A stretch of DNA of 36,393 bases from Acidobacteriota bacterium (GTDB lineage Bacteria > Acidobacteriota > Polarisedimenticolia > Gp22-AA2): NCBI GenBank assembly GCA_003223135.1, contig QHXX01000051.1, positions 1 to 36,393 of the forward strand, in the 5' to 3' direction. The position numbers were made by a program, and so were the translations under genes. Shown here in pieces: positions 19,986-28,354 of this stretch (position 1 is its first letter; the number at the start of each line of letters is the position of its first letter). Under the pieces are notes generated by a model that searched no databases, was not told where the DNA came from, and was given only the letters and a program-made list of their open reading frames with translations.

Positions 19986-21068
19986 GTGACCGCACAGCCG
20001 AACGCCGCCCGCGCCCTCTGCCGCTCCCTCGTTGCCTGGTACCGGCGCAATCGCCGCGACCTGCCGTGGCGGCGCGGCCGCGATCCTTACCGTGTCTGGG
20101 TCTCCGAAATCATGCTGCAGCAGACGACGGTCCGCGCGGTCGTCCCCTACTTCGAGCGATTCGTGCGCGTCTTCCCGAGCCTCCAGGCCCTCGCCGCTGC
20201 GCGGCTGGATGACGTCCTGGCCGAGTGGTCGGGGCTCGGCTACTACCGTCGGGCCCGCCATCTGCACGAGGCTGCGCGTCTGATCGTCAAGCAGCACCGG
20301 GGCCGTTTCCCGCGTCGCCTCGAAGAGGCGCTGGCGCTCCCCGGCATCGGGCGCTACACAGCCGGTGCTATCCTGAGCATCGCTTACGGCCAGCCCCTGC
20401 CGGTCGTCGACGGGAACGTCGCCCGCGTTCTGTCGCGCCTCTGCCTGGTGCGCGGTCCACGGTCGTCGGCACGCGAGAAGAAGCTGTGGTCGGCCGCGGC
20501 GGACCTGGTGGCCGCCGCCGACGTGCCGGGCGATCTCAATCAGGCGCTCATGGAGCTCGGGGCGACCGTCTGCGCGCCTTTCGGTCCATCGTGTCCCAAG
20601 TGCCCTCTCAGGCGCGCCTGTCGGGCCCGTGCCGCCGGCCTTCAGGAGAGGGTCCCCTCGCCGCGCAGGCTGACCAGGCCGACGGTGGCCGTCCGCGCCG
20701 ACGTGGCGGTCGTCACCCGCGCCGGACGCCTGCTGCTCCGTCGCCGCCCGGATCAAAGCCTCATGCACGGCCTGTGGGAGTTCCCGACAATCCCGTCCGG
20801 AGGCGTGGACGACGGGCTGCGTGTGGAGCTGCGGGAGTCGCTGGCTACGATCCGTCATTCGATCACCTACCGGCGTCTCGAGCTGCGGGTCCGCCCTGCG
20901 CGTCTTCTCTCGGAGCCGCCACGTGATCGCTACCGCTGGGTCCGCCCGGGCGATCTCCGCCGTCTGCCCGCTTCGTCTCTGGTCCGCAAGATCATGACCG
21001 CGGTCGGGGCCCGCACCGACAGACGGACGGGCTCCTGGACGTTTGACCGGCCTCTGCGTCTGTGCTAG
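19986..21068 (+). CDS. mutY: Adenine DNA glycosylase MutY
   Basis: A 360-residue base-excision repair enzyme that removes adenine mispaired with 8-oxoguanine. Its N-terminal HhH-GPD domain has LPWRRGRDPYRVWVSEIMLQQTTV, LPGIGRYTAGAILSIAYGQ (helix-hairpin-helix) and VDGNVARVLSRL with the catalytic Asp. The 4Fe-4S loop CAPFGPSCPKCPLRRAC fits Cx6Cx2Cx5C. The C-terminal NUDIX-like domain (VAVVTRAGRLLLRRRPDQSLMHGLWEFPTI) recognises oxoG. GTG 19986 is chosen because it gives a standard N-terminus and sits 7 bases after TATAAT; an ATG at 19890 is antisense to the radical SAM gene and is rejected. Its stop codon overlaps the -10 of the next gene. Confidence 0.94.
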   Translation: MTAQPNAARALCRSLVAWYRRNRRDLPWRRGRDPYRVWVSEIMLQQTTVRAVVPYFERFVRVFPSLQALAAARLDDVLAEWSGLGYYRRARHLHEAARLIVKQHRGRFPRRLEEALALPGIGRYTAGAILSIAYGQPLPVVDGNVARVLSRLCLVRGPRSSAREKKLWSAAADLVAAADVPGDLNQALMELGATVCAPFGPSCPKCPLRRACRARAAGLQERVPSPRRLTRPTVAVRADVAVVTRAGRLLLRRRPDQSLMHGLWEFPTIPSGGVDDGLRVELRESLATIRHSITYRRLELRVRPARLLSEPPRDRYRWVRPGDLRRLPASSLVRKIMTAVGARTDRRTGSWTFDRPLRLC

Positions 21069-21071
21069 CGT
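21063..21071 (+). promoter_or_regulatory. Extended -10 (TGCTAGCGT) of the queD-like gene
   Basis: TG-C-TAGCGT ends 10 bases before ATG 21082. It includes the mutY stop codon TAG. No Shine-Dalgarno is present. Confidence 0.45.
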
Positions 21072-21081
21072 CACCTTTCCC

Positions 21082-21495
21082 ATGTACAGGGTCACGGAGA
21101 TCGCCGACTTCTGCTACGGCCACAGACTCCTGAGGTACAAGGGAAAGTGCGCCCACCTGCACGGGCACAACGGCCGGGTCGAGATCGAGCTGGCATCCCC
21201 CTCCCTCAACGAACAATCGATGGTCGTCGATTTCTCCGACATCAGCCGGATCGTCAAGGAATGGATCGACCAGAACCTCGATCATCGCATGCTCTTGCAC
21301 AGGGACGATCCGCTGGTCGCCGTTCTGAAGAAACACGACGAGCCGCTCTTCCTGATGGACAGCGATCCGACGGCCGAGGCGATCGCCAAGGTCATCTTCG
21401 ACTACGCCACGTCCCAGGGGCTTCGGGTCTCGAAGGTGCGCCTCTGGGAGACCCCCGGCTCGGTCGCCTCCTACGCCCCCTCCCCCGCGCGGTGA
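21082..21495 (+). CDS. queD: 6-carboxy-tetrahydropterin synthase / 6-pyruvoyl-tetrahydropterin synthase-like protein
   Basis: A 137-residue tunnelling-fold enzyme. The zinc site is formed by His in FCYGHRLL and the pair in CAHLHGHN; the Cys three residues before HGH is the catalytic Cys of QueD-type enzymes (Cx3HGH). The end LWETPGSVASY matches the conserved Glu motif that anchors the pterin. In the QueD route it turns dihydroneopterin triphosphate into 6-carboxy-tetrahydropterin for queuosine; a PTPS-type role in other pterin pathways cannot be excluded. No other queuosine gene is here. It follows mutY by 13 bases yet has its own -10-like element. A membrane protein gene begins 19 bases after its stop. 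Confidence 0.85.
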   Translation: MYRVTEIADFCYGHRLLRYKGKCAHLHGHNGRVEIELASPSLNEQSMVVDFSDISRIVKEWIDQNLDHRMLLHRDDPLVAVLKKHDEPLFLMDSDPTAEAIAKVIFDYATSQGLRVSKVRLWETPGSVASYAPSPAR

Positions 21496-21514
21496 GGGCG
21501 GGCCGGTCCTCCTC

Positions 21515-22279
21515 GTGAGCCTCCTGCGCGAAAGTTTTTCCGCGGTCAGCGCCCGCTTCCACCTGGTCGGGATCTACGCCGTGGTCGCGCTCGTGGTGCG
21601 CTTCGCCCAGCACTGGACTGGCGACGACCCGTCCGGTCTGCCGCTGATGCTCGGCGCCCTGCTCCTCTACATCGCCGCCGACAGCGGCATCTTCGGCCTC
21701 CTGTTCCAGGCGGCCATGGCGCCGAGGGAACCGCTTTCGTTCCTTCGTTGGTCGGCGGCGCTTTTCTTCCCGATCTTCTGGCTCCTGTTCAAGATCGGAC
21801 TTCTGCAGGCGTGGCTCATCGCGTTGGCGGCGACCCTGCACCAGGCGATGACGGGAGACGCCCTGCCCGTGTCGCTGGAGACGGTCATCTACTGGGGCCG
21901 GCCCCTCTTCGACCTTGTGACCCAGGTCCTGGCGCTCTACAGCGTGCCGCTGTGCATCTTGTCGCGCGTTCGGCGCGAATGGCGCCCGGCCATACGCCAG
22001 GGCTTCGGTCTCTATCGCGCACGGCCGACCGATTCGCGCCAACTTCTGCTGCTCCTTCTGGCGGTCACGCTCCTCGAGAGCGGGCTGCGTTTCGCTCTGG
22101 GGCACGGAAGCGAGAAAGCACCGCCGGGGTACGCGGAGGGGCTGGTGACCCTTGTCAGCGCCTATTTAAGCCTGGTCGCCTTCTTCGGAGCGACGCGGGT
22201 CGTCCTTGCCCGTTTCGCCACAGGCTCCCGCGAGACAGTCCCCGGCGCCAACCCCGCCGCTCCCGGCCCTACGGCGTAG
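21515..22279 (+). CDS. Polytopic membrane protein, unknown function
   Basis: A 254-residue protein with about five or six hydrophobic segments: residues 18-30, 44-62, 78-108, 128-150, 176-190 and 208-228. I do not recognise a family and see no catalytic motif. The start is GTG 21515; there is no clear Shine-Dalgarno, and the gene probably continues the transcript of the queD-like gene 19 bases upstream. The C-terminal 25 residues are Pro/Ala-rich and likely disordered. It is followed by a 149-base gap containing the ferredoxin terminator. Confidence 0.7.
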   Translation: MSLLRESFSAVSARFHLVGIYAVVALVVRFAQHWTGDDPSGLPLMLGALLLYIAADSGIFGLLFQAAMAPREPLSFLRWSAALFFPIFWLLFKIGLLQAWLIALAATLHQAMTGDALPVSLETVIYWGRPLFDLVTQVLALYSVPLCILSRVRREWRPAIRQGFGLYRARPTDSRQLLLLLLAVTLLESGLRFALGHGSEKAPPGYAEGLVTLVSAYLSLVAFFGATRVVLARFATGSRETVPGANPAAPGPTA

Positions 22280-22382
22280 CCGGTCGGCTCGGGAGCACCG
22301 GCCCGGCGGAACGCCAGCACCCTCTCGGCGCACTTGCTGCACTCGCCTCAGTGTCGGCCCCCGCGGGCATGTTCAAAGAAAA

Positions 22383-22402
22383 GGGGCCCCGACCGGGGCC
22401 CC
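22383..22402 (-). terminator. Hairpin terminator of the ferredoxin gene
   Basis: GGGGCCCC-GACC-GGGGCCCC forms an 8-base perfect stem; on the minus strand it is followed by TTTTCTTT. It lies 27 bases past the ferredoxin stop codon. It could also stop convergent transcription from the membrane protein gene. Confidence 0.75.
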
Positions 22403-22428
22403 GACCGATGTTGTCTCTGAATCGGCTC

Positions 22429-22743
22429 CTAACCGCGCAGCTTGTTCTCGGGCTTCCGGGGTGGGTCGTTCGCCGGTCTCGGTGTGGGCTGCGGCTTGCC
22501 CTTGAACGAGGGGGTCAGATCCTTGTTGATCACGGCCCATTCGGGGGACTCTTCCTCGGTCTCGACTATCGCCTCGATCGGGCACTCCGGCAGGCAGGCA
22601 CCGCAATCGATGCATTCCTCGGGGTCGATGATCATGAACTCCTGGCCCTGATATTCGCCGGGGTGAATGCAGTCAACGGGACAGACGGCGACGCACGTCG
22701 CGTACCGCTCGCCCAGACATTTGCCCGTGATGACGTAGGACAC
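22429..22743 (-). CDS. fdxA: 7Fe ferredoxin (3Fe-4S + 4Fe-4S)
   Basis: A 104-residue electron carrier. The first half has Cys9-x7-Cys17-x3-Cys21-Pro-x2-Cys25 (KCLGERYATC, CVAVCPVDC). This is the pattern of 7-iron ferredoxins, in which one cluster is 3Fe-4S. The second has a full Cx2Cx2Cx3CP 4Fe-4S motif (ECIDCGACLPECP). An acidic stretch and a Pro/Lys-rich tail of about 25 residues complete the protein. It shuttles electrons in the cytoplasm; partner unknown. The start is GTG 22743, with GAGGAGG 8 bases upstream, and a hairpin terminator follows. It is monocistronic on this strand. Confidence 0.92.
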   Translation of the reverse strand: MSYVITGKCLGERYATCVAVCPVDCIHPGEYQGQEFMIIDPEECIDCGACLPECPIEAIVETEEESPEWAVINKDLTPSFKGKPQPTPRPANDPPRKPENKLRG

Positions 22744-22784
22744 GGTGAAAGCCTCCTCTTGTTAAGACCGCGAACTCGAAGCGG

Positions 22785-22793
22785 ATGTTATCA
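22785..22793 (-). promoter_or_regulatory. Candidate extended -10 (TGATAACAT) of the ferredoxin gene
   Basis: On the minus strand TG-A-TAACAT lies 41 bases before GTG 22743. The leader holds a GAGGAGG Shine-Dalgarno. It resembles the TGATAAGTT element of the M24 gene. Confidence 0.4.
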
Positions 22794-22905
22794 CACACCT
22801 TCCCGGCCTTGTAAAGTCGGGTCCCGCCAGGCGGATCCGCCCCCTCCTCGCAATGGCGCGCCGTCCATGGAGTCTGAGTCATTGGCCTGCGTCGCGGCCG
22901 CCACC

Positions 22906-22911
22906 TATATT
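22906..22911 (+). promoter_or_regulatory. -10 element (TATATT) of the 22919 gene, leaderless spacing
   Basis: TATATT ends 7 bases before GTG 22919, with no Shine-Dalgarno between. This helps decide the start, because ATG 22853 lies upstream of the element. Confidence 0.5.
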
Positions 22912-22918
22912 TGCCGCC

Positions 22919-24691
22919 GTGACCGGACCAACCCCATTGCACAATCGTAACCCGGAACTCCGTCCGAGGCGGGGCCGACGCGTCGTCCTTCTCTTCCTGA
23001 TCCTCCTGACGATCGTGGTCTTCGCGCGCATCGCCTCGTCGGCGGAAGGGGCGACGGAGCCCCGCGCGGCGCATGCGACGCTGCGCGTGGCGTCGACGCA
23101 GTCCCCCGTGACGGGCAGCGTATCGCTCCGTCTCGAGGAGCCGGGAGGTCTGGTGCAGGGAGGATCCACGCTGCACCGGACCATAGCACTTCTGGGGCTG
23201 CGCCCAGGATCCGCATCGGTCGAGATCGGCTGGGAGGCACGCCTGGACGGCGCGCTCGCGGCCGAGGGCCGTCGGGTGATGGCATCGCACGGCGGCGCAT
23301 CGCGCCTGGCTTTGTCGATCCCCCTGCCCGCGCTGATTCGTCCCGCCGGACTGGACCTCAAGGTGGAGGCAAGGGAGGCCGGCGAGTTTGCCGGCGAGGC
23401 CAGCTTCCCCTTCCTCGTCTATCCCGGGGGGTCCGGCGGAACCATGGCCGACCTGTTCGCCCGGGCGCGCGTCGCGCTCTACGATCCGGAAGACAGGGCG
23501 GCCCCGGCCCTCGCCGCCCTGGGGTTGCGCCCGGAAAGATTCGCGTCCTTCGAGGGGCTGGCGCTCTACAAGGGTGACCTGATCGTCATCGGCCCGGGCG
23601 GGTTCAGCCGCGGGCGCGAGGCTCTCGGCCCGATTCTGGCCGCGCTCGCCCGCTCCGGAAGGCGCCTGCTCCTGCTCGAGCAGACCACTCTTCCCGGCAC
23701 TCTGAGCGGGGATCTGAGGTTGTGGCCATCCTATAACCGCACGCCCGGCGCGAGCGCCCTGGTCGTGCCGGAGCACCCCGTCCTGCGCGGTCTGCCGCCG
23801 GAGAGCGTCGCCTCTTACGTCGCGGACGGCGGACCGTCCTTGCGGCCGCTTCTGCCACCAACCCGCGGAAACTTCCGGATCATCTCCGAGATGCGCGTCA
23901 AGACAGGGCCGGCGTGGCAGGAGGGTGTCACGCTCCTGGAGCTGCCGATCGGATCGGGCACGGTCCTGGCGGCTCAGGCATCGCTGTGCGCCGATTTCTC
24001 CGCCAAGCCGCAGGCGCGCCTCGTGCTCGCGAACGCCCTTGCCTACCTCCTCGGCGAAGGTCGCGGGCTCAAGAGGGCCTTCGTGTACGGGAACTCGCTC
24101 GAGGATCTGCCGGCCTGTCTCGCCAGACTCGCGCCCGGCGCCCCCCGGGTGCCACCCGGCTTCGCCGGCGTCGAGATCCTCCTGGTGGCGGGCGACTGGC
24201 GCGCCCCGCGCCTGGCGGCGGCCTCCGGGCTTCCTCCACTCGCTGACGTGGCGCGCTACCTGCGCGAGGGTGGCACGATCCTGCTCTTGAACCCGCAGCC
24301 CCTGGCGCTCGGTTACCTGCAGGCGGTGGCCGGGGCGCCGGTCTACTTCGAGCCGGCCGGCGAGGCCGGGGCGCAGGCTGCTCCGGTCTCCTCCCTGTTC
24401 CAGGGAATCTCGCTCGACGACCTGGGCCTGGTGGGGCGCGAGAGGCAGGCCGGGTTCCGCGTGCGCTCCATGCCCGGATGGGTGGATGTCGAACCGCTCC
24501 TCATCACGCCCGGGATCGTCCAGTACCGCGTCGGTCGCGGCACGCTGGTGGCGCTCTCCCTGCCCGACGTGAACGCCTGCGCCGCGCCACGGACCTCGAG
24601 CCTGCTCGCCCGCCTCCTGACCAACCTCGGTGTTCCGCTCGCAGACATGGCCGGCATCGACTCCGACGCCATGTCGCTCTTCGACGAGTAA
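22919..24691 (+). CDS. Membrane-anchored protein with tandem GATase-like (ThuA/beta-galactosidase-type) folds
   Basis: A 590-residue protein that begins with a basic N-terminus and one hydrophobic anchor (about residues 21-40, VVLLFLILLTIVVFARIAS), then an extracytoplasmic part. Residues 50-170 look like a beta-sandwich. From about 180, two repeats of a class I glutamine-amidotransferase-like fold appear, each with a strand-and-turn such as KGDLIVIGPGGF or GVEILLVAGDW. The C-terminal VLAAQASLCADFSAKPQARLVLANALAYLLGEG and LVALSLPDVNACAAPRTSSLLARLLTNLGVP resemble the end of glycosidase-associated GATase-like domains. No glycosidase catalytic domain or catalytic Cys-His-Glu triad is evident. The function is unknown; carbohydrate binding is a possibility. 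GTG 22919 is preferred (-10 just upstream). Confidence 0.75.
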   Translation: MTGPTPLHNRNPELRPRRGRRVVLLFLILLTIVVFARIASSAEGATEPRAAHATLRVASTQSPVTGSVSLRLEEPGGLVQGGSTLHRTIALLGLRPGSASVEIGWEARLDGALAAEGRRVMASHGGASRLALSIPLPALIRPAGLDLKVEAREAGEFAGEASFPFLVYPGGSGGTMADLFARARVALYDPEDRAAPALAALGLRPERFASFEGLALYKGDLIVIGPGGFSRGREALGPILAALARSGRRLLLLEQTTLPGTLSGDLRLWPSYNRTPGASALVVPEHPVLRGLPPESVASYVADGGPSLRPLLPPTRGNFRIISEMRVKTGPAWQEGVTLLELPIGSGTVLAAQASLCADFSAKPQARLVLANALAYLLGEGRGLKRAFVYGNSLEDLPACLARLAPGAPRVPPGFAGVEILLVAGDWRAPRLAAASGLPPLADVARYLREGGTILLLNPQPLALGYLQAVAGAPVYFEPAGEAGAQAAPVSSLFQGISLDDLGLVGRERQAGFRVRSMPGWVDVEPLLITPGIVQYRVGRGTLVALSLPDVNACAAPRTSSLLARLLTNLGVPLADMAGIDSDAMSLFDE

Positions 24692-24711
24692 ACCCCGCCG
24701 CTTCCTTCCCA

Positions 24712-24717
24712 TATAAT
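24712..24717 (+). promoter_or_regulatory. -10 element (TATAAT) of the GAPDH gene
   Basis: TATAAT lies 30 bases before ATG 24748. The leader has a strong GGAGGAGG Shine-Dalgarno 6-7 bases before the start codon. It looks like a normal leadered promoter. Confidence 0.55.
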
Positions 24718-24747
24718 GTCGGGCCGTTCTCTTTGGAGGAGGCACGC

Positions 24748-25767
24748 ATGGCCGCTCGTGTCGCGATCAACGGGTTCGGCCGCATCGGTCGGATGGTGCT
24801 GCGGGCCGTCAAGCAAAGGCGGCTCGACGTCGACTTCATCGCCATCAACGACGTCGCCGACCTCGAGCCGCTGGGAATGGTCCTGCGGTACGATTCGATC
24901 CACGGTCGGTTTCCGGGATCGGTGGAGTGGCGCGGCACCTCGCTCATCGTCGACGGCGACGAGATCCGCGTCTTCAAGGTGGGCGACAAGCGGGCCGGCG
25001 ACCCGTTCGCCTTCCCATGGCACGACCTGAAGATCGACGTCGTCGTCGAGTCCTCGGGACAGTTCCGCAGGCGCGAGGAGTTGCAGCGCCACCTGGATGC
25101 GGGCGCCAGGAGGGTCCTGCTGACGGTCCCGGGGAAGGATGCCCTCGACGCAACGATCGTGCTGGGGGTGAACGACGACACCCTGCGCCCGGAGCACCGC
25201 CTCATCAGCAACTCGTCCTGCACGACCAACTGCGCCGCCCCTGTGGCGAAGGTCCTCGAGGACGCTTACACCATCCGCAAGGGCTTCCTGACCACCGTGC
25301 ACGCCTACACCAACGATCAGCGCCTGTTCGACTACCCGCACAAAGACATGCGGCGGGCGCGCATGGCCGCCCTGAATATCGTCCCGACTTCCACCGGCGC
25401 GGCCCGGGCGCTGGGCCTGGTCGTACCGTCGCTACTGGGCAAGGTCGAGGGACTGGCGTTTCGCGTGCCGGTCCCCTCGGGCTCGGTCGTGGACCTCACC
25501 GTGTACACGGAGAAGAAGGCCGATGTGCAGGAGATCCACGACCTGATGCGGCGGGCCGCCGGCGGGCCCATGATGGGAATTCTCAAAGTCTCGACCGACC
25601 CCATCGTATCGGCCGACATCATCGGCGACCCGCACTCGGCGATCTACGACGCCCCGCTCACGCAGGTCCTGGGCGAGCGGCTGGTGAAGGTGGTCGCCTG
25701 GTACGACAATGAATGGGCCTACGCGATGCGTGTGGCGGAGATGATCCCGAGGGTGCACGCCCTATGA
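24748..25767 (+). CDS. gap: Glyceraldehyde-3-phosphate dehydrogenase, type I
   Basis: A 339-residue enzyme. The NAD-binding N-terminus is RVAINGFGRIGRMVLRA; Asp in FIAINDVADLE after the second strand suggests NAD rather than NADP. The active site is SNSSCTTNCAAP with the catalytic Cys, and the conserved His is in LTTVHAYTNDQ. MAALNIVPTSTGAARAL and WYDNEWAYAMR complete the family set. It oxidises glyceraldehyde-3-phosphate with phosphate in glycolysis, or runs in reverse. No phosphoglycerate kinase follows, unlike in many genomes. Its stop codon overlaps the next start (ATGA), so the two genes are cotranslated. It should be in the cytoplasm. The frame opens further upstream, but only as a shadow of the previous gene. 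Confidence 0.95.
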   Translation: MAARVAINGFGRIGRMVLRAVKQRRLDVDFIAINDVADLEPLGMVLRYDSIHGRFPGSVEWRGTSLIVDGDEIRVFKVGDKRAGDPFAFPWHDLKIDVVVESSGQFRRREELQRHLDAGARRVLLTVPGKDALDATIVLGVNDDTLRPEHRLISNSSCTTNCAAPVAKVLEDAYTIRKGFLTTVHAYTNDQRLFDYPHKDMRRARMAALNIVPTSTGAARALGLVVPSLLGKVEGLAFRVPVPSGSVVDLTVYTEKKADVQEIHDLMRRAAGGPMMGILKVSTDPIVSADIIGDPHSAIYDAPLTQVLGERLVKVVAWYDNEWAYAMRVAEMIPRVHAL

Positions 25768-28322
25768 CGGGCCGCACCGGAAGGCTCGGTTGGCCGCTGG
25801 TCATAGTACTTCTCGCCCCCGCCACTCTCGCCGTGGCGAAGCAGCACTCGGCCGTGCGCGAGATCGTCCTGAAGCAGATCCAGCTGCCGCATCATTATTA
25901 CTACCGCGAGATGTACCTGCCCCAGGCGACCACGGGGCCCGGCTCGGTCGCCTGGTCGCCCGACGGGACCGAGGTCGTCTACTCGATGCAGGGGTCCCTG
26001 TGGCGGCAACGCCTCGGAACGACGGTGGCGCTGCAGATCACCAATGGCCCCGGTTATGATTATCAGCCGGACTGGTCGCCCGACGGCCGTTTCATCGCCT
26101 ACGCCTCGTACCGCGACGACGCCGTCGAGCTCAGGCTTCTGGAGACCCAAGGCGGCCAGACGCGGTCGATCACGAAGAACGGCGCAGTCAACGTCGAGCC
26201 TCGCTTCTCGCCCGACGGACGACGTCTGCTCTTCGTGTCCACCGTCTACAACCGGCGCTTCCACATCCACAGCATCGCCCTGGACGAAAAGGGCAATCCG
26301 GGCGAGATCGCGCGGCTGACCGCGGATCACGACAGCGGCCTCCCACGCTACTACTACAGTCCGTACGACCACTACATCTCTCCGGCCTGGTCGCCCGACG
26401 GGAAGGAGATCCTCTTCGTCTCAAACCGCGGCCATATCTGGGGCACGGGAGGCTTTTTTCGGATGAAGGCGGAGCCCGGCTCGGAGATGCGCGAAATCCA
26501 CTACGAGGAGACCACCTGGAAGGGAAGACCCGATTGGTCGCCCGACGGCCGGCGTATCGTTTACGCCTCGTACCTGGGCGGCCAGTGGCATCAGCTCTGG
26601 CTGATGACCGACGAAGGCGGCGACGTCTTTCCGCTCACCTACGGCGAGTTCGACGCCGTCGCGCCACGCTGGTCGCGCGACGGCGGGCGGATCGCGTTCA
26701 TCTCGAACCAGGATGGCGACACGTCGCTCTGGATCATCGAGGTCCCGGGGGGGAAACGGGTGCGCGTGGAGGCGAAGGAGAAGCGCTACCTTGGCCCGGT
26801 CGGACGCCTGAGATTGACGGTGGTCGATCGCCGGACCTCGCGTATCGTGCCGGCCCGCGTATCCGTCACGGGCCCCGATGGCCGCAGCTTCGCCCCGGAC
26901 GACTCGTGGCGGCACTCCGACGAGGCGTTCGATCGCGCGGAACGGAAGTTCGAGTATTCCTACTTCCACACGCCGGGCAGGTCGGAGGTGACGGTCCCCG
27001 CCGGGCCGGTGACCGTCGAGGCGACGAGGGGGCTCGAGTACGGCGTGTTCTCCCGGCAGGTGGCGGTGCCCGCCGGCGGCCTGGTGGCCGTCCAGATCCT
27101 CCTCGATCGGATCGCCGACCTGTCGTCCGAGGGTTTTTACGGCGGCGATCTTCACGTCCACATGAACTACGCCGGGACCTATAGAAACACGCCGAAGCAC
27201 CTCGCTCTCCAGGCCATGGCCGAGAACCTCGCGGTCGTCGAAAACCTGGTGGTCAACAAGGAGCAGCGCGTTCCGGACATCGCCTACTTCATGGACAAGC
27301 CGGCCCCGGTCTGGTCCGACGGGGCGCTCGTCGCCCACGGCCAGGAGTACCACACCAGCTTCTGGGGACACACGGCCGTCCTCGGCCCGAAGGATCATTT
27401 CCTTCTCCCGGCGTACGCCGCGTACGTGAACACGGCCGCCTCGAGCCTGTATCCGAACAATCCCGCGATCTTCGACATGGCGCACCGGCAGGGCGCCATC
27501 ACCGGCTACGTGCATCCTTTCGACACCGACCCCGATCCGGCGAAGATGGAGGAGCCGTTGACGCACGACCTGCCGGTTGGCGCGGCCCTCAAGAAGATCG
27601 ACTATCTCGAGGTGGTCGGCTTCAGCGATCACCTCGCCACCTCCGGCGTCTGGTTCCGCCTCCTGAACTGCGGTCTGCGCATCCCGGCCGGCGCCGGTAC
27701 CGACGCGATGGCCGACTACGCCTCGCTGCGCGGGCCGGTCGGCGTGGACCGGGTCTACGTGAGAACCGGCGCCCGCCCCGATCACGCCCGCTTCCTGGCG
27801 GGAATCCGTGCCGGGCGGACGTTTGCGACCAACGGGCCGCTCCTCCTGTTCACCCTCGCAGGCAAGGCCCCGGGCGATGAGATCTGCCTGGCGGCCGGCG
27901 GCGGTACGCTGCAGGCGCGCGTCACGCTTGCCTCGATCGTGCCGGTGGACCACCTGGAGATCGTCGCCAACGGCAAGGTGGTCGCGGACCTGCCGCTTTC
28001 CGGTGATCGACGCTCGCTGACCGTGAGCCGCACCCTACCGGTCGTGACGAGCGGCTGGTACGTGCTGCGGGCGTACGCCGATCGCCCGGAGCACCCGGTC
28101 CTGGACACCTACCCCTTCGGGACGACCAGCCCGATCTACGTCGTCGTCGGTGGCCAGGCGGTGCGCTCATCCGACGACGCCGCCTATTTCCTGGCCTGGC
28201 TCGACCGCCTGGAGAAGGCGACACGCGAGCATAAGGGTTGGAACACTCCCGTGGAAATGGAATCGGTGCTGGGCGACATAGCGAGCGCGCGGGCCGTCTA
28301 TCTCGAGCAGGTCGGTCCCTAG
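25764..28322 (+). CDS. TolB-like propeller fused to a PHP (CehA/McbA-type) metallohydrolase domain
   Basis: An 852-residue exported protein. After a signal-peptide-like N-terminus (LGWPLVIVLLAPATLAVA), residues about 60-350 hold WD40/TolB-type propeller repeats, each with a (V/P)xWSPDG motif (AWSPDGTEVVYS, DWSPDGRFIAYAS, RFSPDGRRLLFVS, AWSPDGKEILFVS, DWSPDGRRIVYAS, RWSRDGGRIAFIS). A beta-sandwich follows (about 355-450). Then a PHP domain has metal motifs GGDLHVHMNY (HxH), VVGFSDHLA and TGYVHPFDTD (His). Such domains hydrolyse phosphoesters or related bonds with divalent metals. It is probably periplasmic. Its ATG overlaps the GAPDH stop (4 bases), an unusual partner. No close functional match is recognised; the fused domains are seen in Acidobacteria-type genomes, which I infer from the general type. 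Confidence 0.85.
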   Translation: MTGRTGRLGWPLVIVLLAPATLAVAKQHSAVREIVLKQIQLPHHYYYREMYLPQATTGPGSVAWSPDGTEVVYSMQGSLWRQRLGTTVALQITNGPGYDYQPDWSPDGRFIAYASYRDDAVELRLLETQGGQTRSITKNGAVNVEPRFSPDGRRLLFVSTVYNRRFHIHSIALDEKGNPGEIARLTADHDSGLPRYYYSPYDHYISPAWSPDGKEILFVSNRGHIWGTGGFFRMKAEPGSEMREIHYEETTWKGRPDWSPDGRRIVYASYLGGQWHQLWLMTDEGGDVFPLTYGEFDAVAPRWSRDGGRIAFISNQDGDTSLWIIEVPGGKRVRVEAKEKRYLGPVGRLRLTVVDRRTSRIVPARVSVTGPDGRSFAPDDSWRHSDEAFDRAERKFEYSYFHTPGRSEVTVPAGPVTVEATRGLEYGVFSRQVAVPAGGLVAVQILLDRIADLSSEGFYGGDLHVHMNYAGTYRNTPKHLALQAMAENLAVVENLVVNKEQRVPDIAYFMDKPAPVWSDGALVAHGQEYHTSFWGHTAVLGPKDHFLLPAYAAYVNTAASSLYPNNPAIFDMAHRQGAITGYVHPFDTDPDPAKMEEPLTHDLPVGAALKKIDYLEVVGFSDHLATSGVWFRLLNCGLRIPAGAGTDAMADYASLRGPVGVDRVYVRTGARPDHARFLAGIRAGRTFATNGPLLLFTLAGKAPGDEICLAAGGGTLQARVTLASIVPVDHLEIVANGKVVADLPLSGDRRSLTVSRTLPVVTSGWYVLRAYADRPEHPVLDTYPFGTTSPIYVVVGGQAVRSSDDAAYFLAWLDRLEKATREHKGWNTPVEMESVLGDIASARAVYLEQVGP

Positions 28323-28354
28323 GCCCACGCGACCCTGTCGCCGGTGCCTCTGCG

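Noticed and set aside
19965-21095. An upstream extension of the radical SAM gene to 21095
   Set aside because: The extra frame is antisense to mutY. The ATG at 19964 has its own -10 and the radical SAM core starts soon after.
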